Shown here in pieces: positions 24,801-36,400 of a stretch of DNA of 64,000 nt. The notes under the pieces are model-generated. The model worked only from the letters and a program-made list of their open reading frames with translations. It made no database searches and was not told the origin of the DNA. The first letter of the stretch is position 1; every line of letters begins with the position of its first letter. A program made the translations under genes and the position numbers. The DNA lies in contig NC_079878.1 of the NCBI RefSeq assembly GCF_029227915.1, positions 12,958,001-13,022,000 of the forward strand, in the 5' to 3' direction. The stretch comes from Hydractinia symbiolongicarpus. Taxonomy: Eukaryota; Cnidaria; Hydrozoa; Anthoathecata; Hydractiniidae.

Positions 24801-26362
24801 GCTAAAGTAGTTGTGAAAAAAACTTTGTTGATTCAAATATAAAATGAATACTTTAATGTTTCCATTGAACGCACTTTAACTTAACTTTAACTTAAACGGC
24901 TATTGCTTCAATTAAACGCCCTTTTTGACTGGGCGGTAAAACTAGGGCGTGTATATTAAATTTTTAATTTTAGAATGAGAAGGGACTGTATAATTGTAGT
25001 ATTGCCACATAGAAAAACGTGAAGGGAAAAATTCATTAAAAAATATTTTTTCATTGTGAAAAGCCTAATTTGAGTTACTTAAGGCCTCATGGCAGCGCCA
25101 GCAGTTGACATGCCATGGTTTGTCCAACATCGATGACGTTGACGATAAAATTGGCACCATGTGCTCAATTTACGAAATATTTCGTAATGCAATTGAAAAC
25201 AATGATTTATCTGGGTGTGTTCGTCCACATGAGTAGTGCGAGGGTTGAGATTACCAAAATGTCGAAATGTAATCTCCACGTATCCTTCTGTCGCCGTTAT
25301 GACGGCGTTTCGTGACGTCAAGGGATTTTAGCGAGGAAACAAAATAACTGTTGCAAAATAACACAAAGGTGGTAAATTTGTAATCGAGATGAAATTCAGC
25401 AGTGGACTTGAAGATTTCAATTTAAACATCTCGACTCGAAATAAAAAAAAACCCATTGTCTCTATGTTTACATAACAAATCCAGAATAATTATTTCAACT
25501 CCATAACAAGACTGGTGTTATGTCAAAGAAAACGTGCGAAATGTTCGCTCCTTTTTTTGCTAAACAAATCGGAGGTAGTGCAAAGATACGCGTTGCATAT
25601 ACTCTGCTATAAGGCCAGCTGACATTTCTCACCATATGGTCCTGATAATTGACATCCAATTAATACATTTAATTTGAAGATAAAAAACAAAACAAAAAAG
25701 CTTAATATGGGTATTGCTAATTTGGAATAAGTTAGATCCGAACTAATATAACAATTTCATCTTGTGTTAAATTAGGGGTTGTCCCCAAAAATGAGTTTAA
25801 AGGTATATTTACAGTAAGTTCGTAGGACCCATGTGAAATAGTTTCACGGAAACTTTGTTGATTTTTATTGTATGCTTTTGAAATATTTACAAAACTAAAA
25901 ACCCTCTTGTGGGTAGCAGAACTTTTCGTAAAACACGAAAATAATTAGCAAACCTTTTAAATTCAAAAAAGTAAATTATGATTATATGACGTTTCATGTG
26001 TACGATTGAAACAAAGCTTTTGAAAATTATCTGAAACACAGTGTGATTGTCCAGTTATATTTATTTTTGTAATATTTATTTACTTACGTATTTATAAAAG
26101 TATTGTCCACTCAAGAAATGCAAGGCGAACAAACGAAACTAAATTATCACTTTTGAGCTATTGTTGAAATTGTGGCTTGACGAATTTATAATTATAAACA
26201 TGTGCAAAAAAGAGAAAGCAAAAACAATAAAACAAGTTGTTCCTAAAAACAACTATTGTTAGAAATTCATTAGCTTGGTATATATTGACATTCGCGATAC
26301 AGGAATAGTTTTCCCGCCATTGTTCGGCTTTTATTCCTTTTTCTCTATTTTTCGTCTCAAAT

Positions 26363-26381
26363 AAACAAACAAACAAACAAA
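26363..26381 (+). repeat. AAAC simple repeat
   Basis: Four to five tandem copies of AAAC; ordinary microsatellite. Confidence 0.8.
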
Positions 26382-28919
26382 TTTCACATGGTGATCAAGC
26401 GAGCGCCACCGGAAAAATTCTCTTTTACTTCGGTGTGTATTTAGTTAGCTGAAAACAGAAATGCTGTCGACCCGATTGTCAAAACCTTTCCACGCGCGCC
26501 ATCTTTGAATTTCTTTCTAAAGCTTTGTTTACATTATAACTCTTTGTTGTTAAGGCGCATCTTGTTTATTATTTCGATAAGGCAATGTACGTTTTTTGTC
26601 CATTTTTAGAAATGCAAATATTGAATTCTCTTCAAATCTTTCGGGTCAATTCACCGTTGTTTCTTTCTTAGGTCATATTTTTTTCAAAACCCTTAATTTT
26701 ACCTGATTTACTTTTCCCTTTTATTTTTCTTCTTCTCTAAAATACTTTTATTCTTCATAATTGAGGTACTAATATGCCCTAAAAAGCCTGAAAAAAAGCC
26801 CATTCAATGAAATAGAGTAGAGGGTACTACGTTAACTTAAACAGAAAGTAAAATTTATAATTAGTAGTCAACTGCGATTTGTTCCCCTTTAGTTTTTCTA
26901 ATATTTTAAGAGAAGGTTAAGAAAGAAGAAAGAAAAAAAATTAGATTGCGTTTGGTAGTTTTAATAAGATGTGAAAAGCTAGTTTCATTCAGCAAAAATG
27001 GTGATAAATTATACCATATCCGTTATGTGTTTTGGGTAAGAGAATTTGACAGAGTGGTATAGCTGATTGACATTTAAGATCTGCCAAAAACATTTTTTTT
27101 TCTCACCATAATCGCCTGGTTATTTATAGTAATAAATTCTTGGAAGAAGAGATTTTCGTGAGATTTTGTGAGGGTATAACAAAAAAATCTTGTTTATTTG
27201 TTTATTTACTTATGTTGAATAATTGAAAAATAAACTGTTTATTTTAACCCTATTCCTACCGGCATTACATTTAGCTTAAAAATATTTAACTATAATATGG
27301 GTCGTACCAGTCCTTTTTTCTTAAGTCGTGCATGCATTGCATTTGAAACGTAGTATTAGTACTGTATGAGATTTTATGAGTGAGGAGAAATCTCATTTTA
27401 TTACAACTTTGAAATATCTTTTGCGAAATCTTAATCATGTACAAATGTTGATATACGCCCTAAAAATGAGTTTTTTTGTCAACAGTAGCTGATTAAAAAG
27501 TAGTTACTAGAAAAAATAAAAAACAAATATATAAATAAATAAACAGATAAATAAAAATACTTAGATAGAAAGTGTAAAAAGTGTGAATATATGAATGCTT
27601 AGAATAAATATAAAGAGTTGTAAAAATTACGGCGACGAAAAGTAAACATTGTCTGCAAAGTTTTAATTAAATCTTGCCTGACATTCAGATGACAGTTGTA
27701 ACAAACGAACGCAAAATAAACATCATGAATCTGTGTAAACAGAACACCAATCTTATTTTGATTAGATACAAGTAGTGAAAGTGTTTAAAAAATTTTAAGT
27801 TAGAACAGTTAGGTCTTTGAAAGCAATTAGGGAACGTTTTATAAATCTCCTTGCTATGGACACCCTGTGGCGGTAATTCGTTCTGATGATGTCAGCATAA
27901 ATCCTTAGGTAAACATGTCACTCAAGGAGGATTAAACCATCCAAAACACGTAAATTAAATAACGAAAACAATTCTGAATCATCCATATTTTAGGTTTTGT
28001 TGTTGTTATTATTGTTGTTTTAAAAGATTATGTAACTGGTCATGTTCTATAATAACTTGTAATTCCTAGATTAAAAGACACACTCCCTTAGGCTTTTAAA
28101 AATCCCTCTACTGCAGGAATATGAACCGATTATCACTTGGTTGGGCTAATTTGGAGGATAATAAGCTTTATGGGAGCTTAAAATAAGAGAAACCTCCTTG
28201 CTTCGGTACTCAAGGTGCAGAGTTCATCACTTATTTCGTATATTTGTCACGAGCTTTTCGCATGGTATCCAGCTATGTGCAAGTAGCCACCAACCAGTGT
28301 GTTACATTTATTTAGAACAAAAAGTTATTTGTTTTCTGGAATGTTTATTTACTAGTATAAGCTAATCCTTACCATTCTAACCCCCTATCTACATGTCAAT
28401 ATTTGTGAACAAGAATATCTTGAAATAACGCAAGATAAATAGACTACAGTGATATATTAGTAATTTCTGTAATCATTAGAATCTATCTGTCAAAAAATTA
28501 CTTTTAAGGTTTTCGGTGCCAATTTTTTTTCAGACGAGAAGAATCTTATTGACTCTGTGTCGCATTTTACTGAATTTTTGATTCTCAACAAATAAATAAA
28601 AAAAATAAAAAAATAAAGAAGATTTGTCTTGTGTATTCATGTTGCTGGAAGTTGTTAAATGCATTTTTTAAATGTTACAAAACTTCATTTGCATTTTCGC
28701 ACTTTGATGTCATCATTTATTGTATAAAAAAAGACTTGCCCTTCTTGTTAAGAACAGTTAGGTTATTCAGCTTTGAGCCTCAGTTGCTGAACTTCCCAAA
28801 CATTAAGCCTGAACAGTTTGATTAGCGGTTTCTTAGTTTTTGAGCGGGCTATATTTTTGCCCTTAGGAACTCGGTTGCTCATAAGAAAATAGGTATTTTA
28901 TATTTAACTACCATTTTGC

Positions 28920-28979
28920 GTGACAGACAGACGGACGGACGGACGGACGGACAGACGTATACGGGCATTATAATATAGA
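28920..28979 (-). mobile_element. Helitron-like 5' end with GGAC microsatellite
   Basis: Read on the - strand from 28979 this begins TCTATATTATAATGCCCGT, followed by a run of GTCC units and CTGTCTGTC, then a GCAAAATGGTA word. The same order and nearly the same words start the unit at 39179 on the + strand (TCTATATTATAATACCCGT, CTGTCCGTCTGTC, GCAAAATGGTA). An A precedes the TC, as expected for Helitron insertion between A and T. The 3' hairpin end was not found, so this copy may be truncated. Confidence 0.55.
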
Positions 28980-29719
28980 TACATTATAGCAAGGTTTGAC
29001 GTAATCAGATCCACGTGAAGTATATCAAGTGAAAAGCTTCAAAACGTTATTAGGAAAGTAGCACATCATTTCACCATTAGTCAATTGTCCACACGATAAT
29101 TTTTCAGTCACATATAGATTATATTTTTATACTTTTTATTTTCCAACTATTATTATTTTGAGTGCTCAAAAAAATTGGGTAAATTCCCCCTTATGGTATA
29201 TACCCGTATTTGGTAAATCGATTTGATTATTTTTTATTGTTTCTAAGATATTTCATTAGTTTTTGTGAACTATTTCTTTTTATACATTTGAAGAGAAACG
29301 TTGAGCGAGTACATATTTGCATAGCTCTGTCTCCGTCTCTTCACTTTCACATGTGTATTGATAGAAATGCTAGCAAAAACTGTTGTCAAAAAAGCAAATG
29401 AAAAAAAAAAATACACTTAAGATAATAATAAAAACTAATTTCTTCGTTAAACACGAAAATGTAAATAAAAATAATAAAGAAATAGAACATGTAGAAATTA
29501 CAATCGGATATTGATTCAGTTGACTGGCTGTGTTTACCTAGAGTAGTGATGAAAGTTTTTTGCTTTATTGAAAAACACTTCGCAAAAGACATCTGTTTTC
29601 AATCAAAAAAGCACATGCTATGGTTAAAACTGAATTCAGAAATACGTATTTACCTTTCCCCTCGTTTTTACTTGAAATGTAAAAAACAGTATGTTTATTT
29701 ATTTCGTAATCATCATAAT

Positions 29720-29977
29720 TTAACAATAATTTTTCAAACCTTTCTGAAGGGATAAGTCACCGCATTTCACTGTATTGCTGTTTACATCTGCAAATTGCTC
29801 AATGTTGAAATGACGTAAGGTGTCTTCCCCTATTCTAAATGTGGGTGGTGCCTTTCCCTGTACGTTTCTAATTATAATCGGAGTTTCTAAAATTAGCTTT
29901 TTGTTTTTGTTACTAAGATTTTTAGATCCATCTGTGATTTTTCCTGGTAGCTGGTAAAGATGGATCAAACAAAACAC
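29720..29977 (-). CDS. Unassigned 85-codon ORF
   Basis: Not recognised. The translation has a balanced, protein-like composition (for example ETPIIIRNVQG and PPTFRIGEDTLRHFNIEQF) rather than the low-complexity sequence of neighbouring frames. It stops at 29720 on the - strand. It could be the last exon of an unseen gene, a processed fragment, or part of a mobile element. A CAG that could serve as an acceptor lies inside its first codons. No partner exon was identified. Confidence 0.25.
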   Translation of the reverse strand: MFCLIHLYQLPGKITDGSKNLSNKNKKLILETPIIIRNVQGKAPPTFRIGEDTLRHFNIEQFADVNSNTVKCGDLSLQKGLKNYC

Positions 29978-31656
29978 AATCTAGCACACAAACAAGTAAG
30001 AAATCGCTTGCAAACAAAACGCTATTTAATTTCCATAGTTTTTTCTGCTAAAAGATCCTAGTTCTTACGATTTTTAGTTTCATTTTTATTTAACTTTCTT
30101 TAATTCTTTTATATATTGTTAAAAAAGAACTCGAGGGAGGGAAAATAGCTTTTAGGCGTTGACACGAATTATTATAAAGGCAAATTTGATTCGCTGAGAA
30201 AAACTAAACTAAAGAAACATGGTTTTTTTGTTTCACAAAATATAAGTGACCTGTAAAATTACTAAACAGAATTTGTAGCTTATTGCATCTTAAAAAAGCA
30301 AAGGTTGCAAAATATTTGATCGGAAATATAGAACAAAACTCTATCTATCGGGTGTTCGTGTAAGGTCAAAATATAAATCGAAATATTCGCTTAGAAAAAT
30401 ATAAAAATGGCCTCATGTGACAGTGTAACGAAATAACTTACCTTTTTTAGTATTTATTCAATTCCTGTCCAATTCCCCTACGTTTAAGATTACTTTAAAA
30501 ATGGTGTATATTTAATGTATGTAGAAATAAGTATAATAAAGATTTAAGCATGTTTATATGTTTGTTTACTTCAAAATAATTTTACACTTAAAATAACTTG
30601 TAACATTCACAAATCTTTATTTCTTTCTGTCTCGTATTTACAAAGTTCAAGTTGTATTATTTGTTTTCGTTTTTACCTTGTATGAACTTTCTTTTTTTGC
30701 TAATCACTTTGTAGATGTCTTAAAGAAAAGAACAGGTTTTGACCAAATATATACTTAACATTAAGTAGAGAATGTCAATTTTAAGATGAATTAATATATA
30801 CTATTTCATGTTGCTCTGTTCAGTGTACTATTTGTCAAATCACTTTGGACGCAAACGAAAGATAAAACAATAAATCGCCAAGTGTACACATTGGCTTGGT
30901 ATTTAGTTAGTTTTTCGTATATTTTTTATTTAAGTGTTATATATGTATATTTTTTCACAATGTAGTTTTTATTTACTTGCATATTTTTATTTATTTTAAG
31001 CTGTTTAAATTGCTGTGGAGAAATTTTTGGATGTTAGATAACGAAAACAAGGAGTGTTTACAGGCGCGGGCTGCCATGTTGAATTTCAGTGCATTGCTCT
31101 TTTCCGATTTATGTGTTTTTTTATTTTTAGTTTAAACTTTTTTTTAATATGATATTTGTATTAAAGTTGCAAATAAAAAAGATTTAAAAGAAGAAAAAAA
31201 CATGTAGTACTGAAAGTGAAAAAATACAAGGACAAAAATAAGGCAAAATTCAAAAGGGAAAAACATAGATAAGTAAAAATAAACAAAAAAATAATATATT
31301 AAACTATAAATTTCTTTTACAAATTATGTTCATGTATGTTCATTTGGCGTTGTGTTGGCGCCTATTTTAGTTGTTTGGCGTGTGTGTGTAATCAGTTTCA
31401 AGCAAACTTCTTCCAATTGAAATCGAAGACAGCGCTTATAAAATGGAGACTAGGTTGTTTGAGGGTAAAGAAGTAAAAAAGGTAATTATCCCTCATCTAA
31501 CTGTTTCGGCTGCTTTAACTTTTGTTAGAGTACCTTGACAAAATCGACATAACGGTCAGCACACAAAATAAATATTATTTGAGGAAGATAATCTTGAAGT
31601 TTGCTCCTTTGATCTAACCGAGTTCTCAAATTATACCACTTCACCCAAACAGTGGA

Positions 31657-31681
31657 AAATAAAATAAATAAATAAATAAAT
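31657..31681 (+). repeat. AAAT simple repeat
   Basis: Run of AAAT units; ordinary microsatellite. Confidence 0.8.
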
Positions 31682-32431
31682 GATAAAAAACAAAAAAACA
31701 ACAACGCTTGAAAGTTTTCGCGACATACCATAGTCGAGACAGTTATTACAAAATAGGATTAATCATTTTTTGTTTCGTAACCACCTAAAAAAAATTCTTT
31801 CTCTCAAACCAAGTAGGACTTTAAACCATAATATTTAAGTATTTCTTGGAATAGTCATCACTTCAGGGAACCTAAAATTTGGGCTAATTGAAAAGTAGCT
31901 TATTTTGTTGAAATAGACGTAGTTTTTAAACTCGGGGTTATTTACTGTGGGTGGATCTGTTACGTTAACTGAATAGTGCTTTAGATTCAGTAAAACACAC
32001 AGGAGTACTTCTCTCCTCGGTCATTCTTTATGTGGTTGTACTTCAAACAAATTCCCGCTAAAAAACTAATGACGCCACAAATTTATCTTATTTGCAATTT
32101 TATTTTTTGACAACTTTTAATTTTTTTTGTGTGTAACATCAGCAATTGTTTTTTTGAGCGCGAAACAAAAGATTTTCGAATTATCTGCAACGCAGTGCAT
32201 ATTTACAAATACGCTACGTTAGTTCAATATACTTAGTTGAATCGAAGTGTTATTCGAGGAAGGTCAACAAATAAGAGTACATAAAAACTCAAAAAACAAA
32301 AATACATACAAAGAAAGAATTAGTGTTTTTTAACTAAATAAATATCAGAGAAAACAAACTTTTATAGTGCTGTTAAGAATAAAACATATATACACATCAA
32401 ATTTCAAGTGAATCTCAAGAAGACGTTATAT

Positions 32432-33424
32432 ATGTTAGAAAACTATTACACAGCTACTACCAAGATGATGGATACGGTTATTCCAAGCAACACGACGCCA
32501 CTAAGTCACGACATGATGGTTCATCACGGCGGAGTACGTCATACGACACCTGGGGAGTATGACATAAAACCTATCGTAACGGCGCCGCCGACTATTGGGG
32601 AATACACGTCAGTAAACCATATGACGAGTAACCAACAACCACAACAGACAAATATTGATTCAGTTCCAGACGATTCACCAAAGCAAGCAAACTCACCTAT
32701 GAAACCTCGAAGTTACCAACATGCTAAACCTCCATACAGTTACATTTCCTTAATAACTATGTCGATACAAAATTCACCGACCAAAATGGTAACGTTAAGC
32801 GAAATATATCAATTTATTATGGACTTGTTTCCTTATTATCGTCAAAACCAACAACGCTGGCAAAACTCTATACGTCATAGTCTGTCATTCAACGATTGTT
32901 TTATTAAAGTTCCAAGATCACCCGACAAGCCTGGTAAAGGTAGTTTTTGGACTCTTCATCCCGACGCTGGAAACATGTTCGAAAATGGATGCTATTTGAG
33001 AAGACAGAAAAGGTTTAAATCCGATCGTAAAGCAAACTTAAACGTTTTACATCACTCGAGAGCGAATGATATGTATAACCCCAATAACATGCAAAAACTT
33101 CAAATGAACTCTTCTCCACGAGGGGCAGCGCCCGTGGGCGTGCCTGCGTTTTTACCTAGCCCCTACGGACCTTACAGAGGCTTGCACTCCTTTAACCATC
33201 CTTTTGCTATTAAAAACATTATTGCTCCTGAACATGAAGCAGATTTCCGGTATGCTGACCCGATGCATTTTCCATACCACCCATCAACTTTTACACCACC
33301 GCCCATGTATGGAAAAGACGGTTTACCGCCCGCCACGAGTGGGGATAATTTTATGAGTAGTTCTTTAGCTTTGAATCAATATTATCAAAATTCTTGTTTA
33401 ATGCAATCAACGGGTATGGCATAA
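32432..33424 (+). CDS. foxA: FoxA-class forkhead transcription factor
   Basis: FoxA (HNF3/fork head; budhead in Hydra) is a DNA-binding pioneer factor of endoderm and pharynx in animals. The ORF has no introns and encodes 330 residues. The start is the first ATG in frame (32432); the frame is open further upstream but only from non-ATG codons. The winged-helix domain spans about residues 98-197, running from [11 protein letters not shown] through [15 protein letters not shown] to [11 protein letters not shown]. The [15 protein letters not shown] end and [11 protein letters not shown] are typical of FoxA rather than other Fox classes. HPFAIKNII (256-264) matches the FoxA C-terminal conserved region II (HPFSINNLM in vertebrates), and LNQYYQNS near the end resembles the last conserved block. 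The N-terminus (MLENYY) is weakly conserved. No other gene is near; regulation cannot be read from the sequence. Confidence 0.96.
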   Translation: MLENYYTATTKMMDTVIPSNTTPLSHDMMVHHGGVRHTTPGEYDIKPIVTAPPTIGEYTSVNHMTSNQQPQQTNIDSVPDDSPKQANSPMKPRSYQHAKPPYSYISLITMSIQNSPTKMVTLSEIYQFIMDLFPYYRQNQQRWQNSIRHSLSFNDCFIKVPRSPDKPGKGSFWTLHPDAGNMFENGCYLRRQKRFKSDRKANLNVLHHSRANDMYNPNNMQKLQMNSSPRGAAPVGVPAFLPSPYGPYRGLHSFNHPFAIKNIIAPEHEADFRYADPMHFPYHPSTFTPPPMYGKDGLPPATSGDNFMSSSLALNQYYQNSCLMQSTGMA

Positions 33425-36400
33425 CTTATATTATTTTATCATATCTATATTATTATTATTTCAGAATTTTTTTATGGGACCAAGCAGTTATACAATCAAG
33501 TCTGGAAACGTTTTAGGATTTTCTTTTGTCTTTTCTTTTTCTCTTGATGAGTTTTAGATTTTAAAGTTTACTGAGATGTTAGAAAAAAGGAAAGTGAACG
33601 ATTTTTAAACCTCTTTGCACTGCGGGACAAACAGCGTCTTAGAAAAGATAATTACCCTGAGTTATCTCTGAATCATTCACAAACTTTTCTCAAGGAAAAA
33701 ATTAAAATTCACAGTTTCAATAAAATTCTGTTTTCAAATGATTTACAACATAATGAAAATTTTTTTTTTGAAAACAAAAATTTTTTTGAAACAATTTTTA
33801 ATGCTTACGTCAATTTTTCTCATTTAACCAAAACAACCTTGTAACCATACCTCTTAAATTATAATTAGAGGTTTTTAAATACACGTGTTCAGTTTAACGG
33901 TTTGTAGATATGTAGTGTAAAATTTATTTATTGATTAGAGAAGATCACGTGATCACATTTCTAAGATAACACATCAAACTCAAACAACTCGATTTTTCAA
34001 ACGATTTCCATATTCTTTTTCTTATATGCTTTTACTTTATAATCAGACAATTTTTCGGAGTTGAGTTGTTTGAAAATATTTATAGCTGATTTTATGTCTT
34101 CGGTTTATTCGAAGAAAATTTTATGGAGAATTTACTTGGTTGTTTTTATAAATATGATGAAGAAGCCAAGCTTGTACCTAGTGGTTTTTATTTTGTAGAA
34201 TTATTAGGGTACATAAAAACTGGGTACGAGTTTGGTATATATAAACAAATATTTTATTATAAACTGAAGAGAAAATGAAACGCTGTAAATAATTTATAAA
34301 CTCAGAAATATTTTATCTTTTAAAAATACAAACTTGAAACAAAAATTATTAGTTTTGTGCTGGATAGTCATAATGTCGCCCATTGCTTATTATGATCTGC
34401 CTATGAGACATGGTAGGCCTGAGTGACAGGATCACATAATTGTATATTTCCCTATGCGCATGAGTGAATATTTTACACTGCAAACTTTCTTTGTGGTTAA
34501 TTAAAGAAATCAGAAAATCGAAAATAGCGAAACGAAACTAAAACCTTCAGGTGAAAAAACGCACGAAAAATATCTTTTAAAAAATCTTGAAACGAATAGA
34601 AAAGATCTCACAAAAAAAAAATCAAAAGTTGACTGGAGACATTTTTCCCAGCGGTTAAGGGATTAACACGTTACAAAAGAAAACCGCGAGCGTAACGAAT
34701 ATGACAAAACTACCTGGATACAGGTAGTTCTTGACAAAAATATATATTTTCAACCATGTTCCCAGAGTGTAAATCCTTTTTTCTTTGCAAGTTTAAATGT
34801 ACAAAAAAGCTTGGAGACGAGTTGGATCTTTGTTTCTACAGAGAAAAATTCAATCAGATCTTTCGTGCGTTCAAAAGGAAAAATATGCTGACTCAGTAAC
34901 TGATTATCTTTCGCACAAAAAAGTTTGATTTTTTTATTGTCAATTTTAACCTTCATCAAACCATAAGACACGAAGGAACCCCGCATGAATCAACTGACAT
35001 TTTATCAAGTTTAAAAACAATTCTACAATGCATAATTTCTTCAAAAATTTTATGTTTTTTTATAGCTAATTGTTCTATTATCCACTTTGTTTCAAGATCA
35101 AATTTTTTAAATTTTTATTAGTCTGAAGGTTAAAAAAACGTAAAATGTAAAAAAATTATTTTGCTAGTAAAATCGTCTGGTTTTGATTTCATTATGCTTC
35201 TATTTTCTTCATTTCGAAACAGTAGTAAAAAGAAGATTACGTCGAAAGTCTTGCTTTTTTTCTTCGTTCTTTTCTTTTCTTTCATTAACAAAAAAATGAT
35301 CTTTCCAAAAGGTCAAAAACCCTAGGAGTGACGTATAATTTTTTTTCGTTTTAAAAATATTTTTGAATGTTCTTTTGAATGAAAAAATCATTTTGATGAG
35401 CAGTATAAGAACCGACTCTTTGACGGATCACAAAGATTAATATATAACAATAGCTTCAGAGAGGAAGTGCAAAGGCTCTTCATCGTTTGAGGAAGTAAGT
35501 GTTGTAAGTGTAGAAACCGATCCCGAGTGAATCTGAAACTTTCCCGCCTACTTTTAATATTTTCTTTTTTTTCTTTTGACTTTGCTGTTTACATAAACTT
35601 TCGTTCTTGTTTTATAACGAGTTTTTCGTTTCGCTCTCTTATACTCTTTGTCGCAAGGATTCACTCTCGAATCAAAAGAATATTTTCTTTAGCTTCAAAA
35701 AAGAATACAGAAGACGAAAGAGAACACAAAAGAATCTGATAACCCCAGTTTCATAATCCTACCACTTTCGCTTCTGTCAGCTTTCTTTTTGGTCAAAATA
35801 ATATTTCAAAGTTTAAATAATGTGTGACATGATTTTTTTTGGTACAAAGTTCTTTATAGAATGTCTCCTATATGCATTTTGAAAGTGAAGTTCTTAAAGA
35901 AAGCAAATTCCCAAAAAAGAGACTGTTACGTAACATATTTGATGTAATCAGCACCCCATAAAATTTAGGTTAGGAAGGCGCTTAATTGGTTATAGTCCTT
36001 ATAAAACATTTGACCCGGCGTTTTTTGTTAACCGGACGCTTTGTGCGTATCGGAAGAATTGCAGTATTCCAAGCATACATAAGATAAAAATAAAAAAGCG
36101 CATCTTTGCGTCTGGATTTTTGTTTGTTGTGCTGGAATTTTAACATTTGGGTGGTTTTAACATAATGTCAGTATTGCAAAAGTGACAAGAGACGTAATGT
36201 GAGCTTTTATATGATGAATGTTCGATAGATGTGAAAACAGGAATAAAAATGTTCTAGGTTAATGAATTGTGTTGACATTAGCATTGCCATGACTACATAT
36301 TTACATTTATTTTCTCACTAAATTCTTCATATTTTTTTTGCAGGTAAGTGGAAAAAATAGGTTCGGACTATTTTTGTTAAGATCTCGGAATCATATCTTT

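Larger units (their letters stand above)
19881..32431. other. Gene-poor region between E(z) and FoxA
   Basis: About 12.5 kb of AT-rich DNA without a recognisable host gene. It contains the inverted-repeat element at 21171-21845, a Helitron-like 5' end with a GGAC microsatellite (28920-28979), simple repeats (AAAC at 26363-26381, AAAT at 31657-31681) and an unassigned ORF at 29720-29977. The right-hand part should hold FoxA promoter and enhancers, which cannot be recognised by eye. Confidence 0.6.

Noticed and set aside
25079-25321. Overlapping ORFs on both strands near a CG-richer patch
   Set aside because: The two frames overlap almost fully and neither shows a domain; a short CG-rich stretch naturally lacks stops on both strands.
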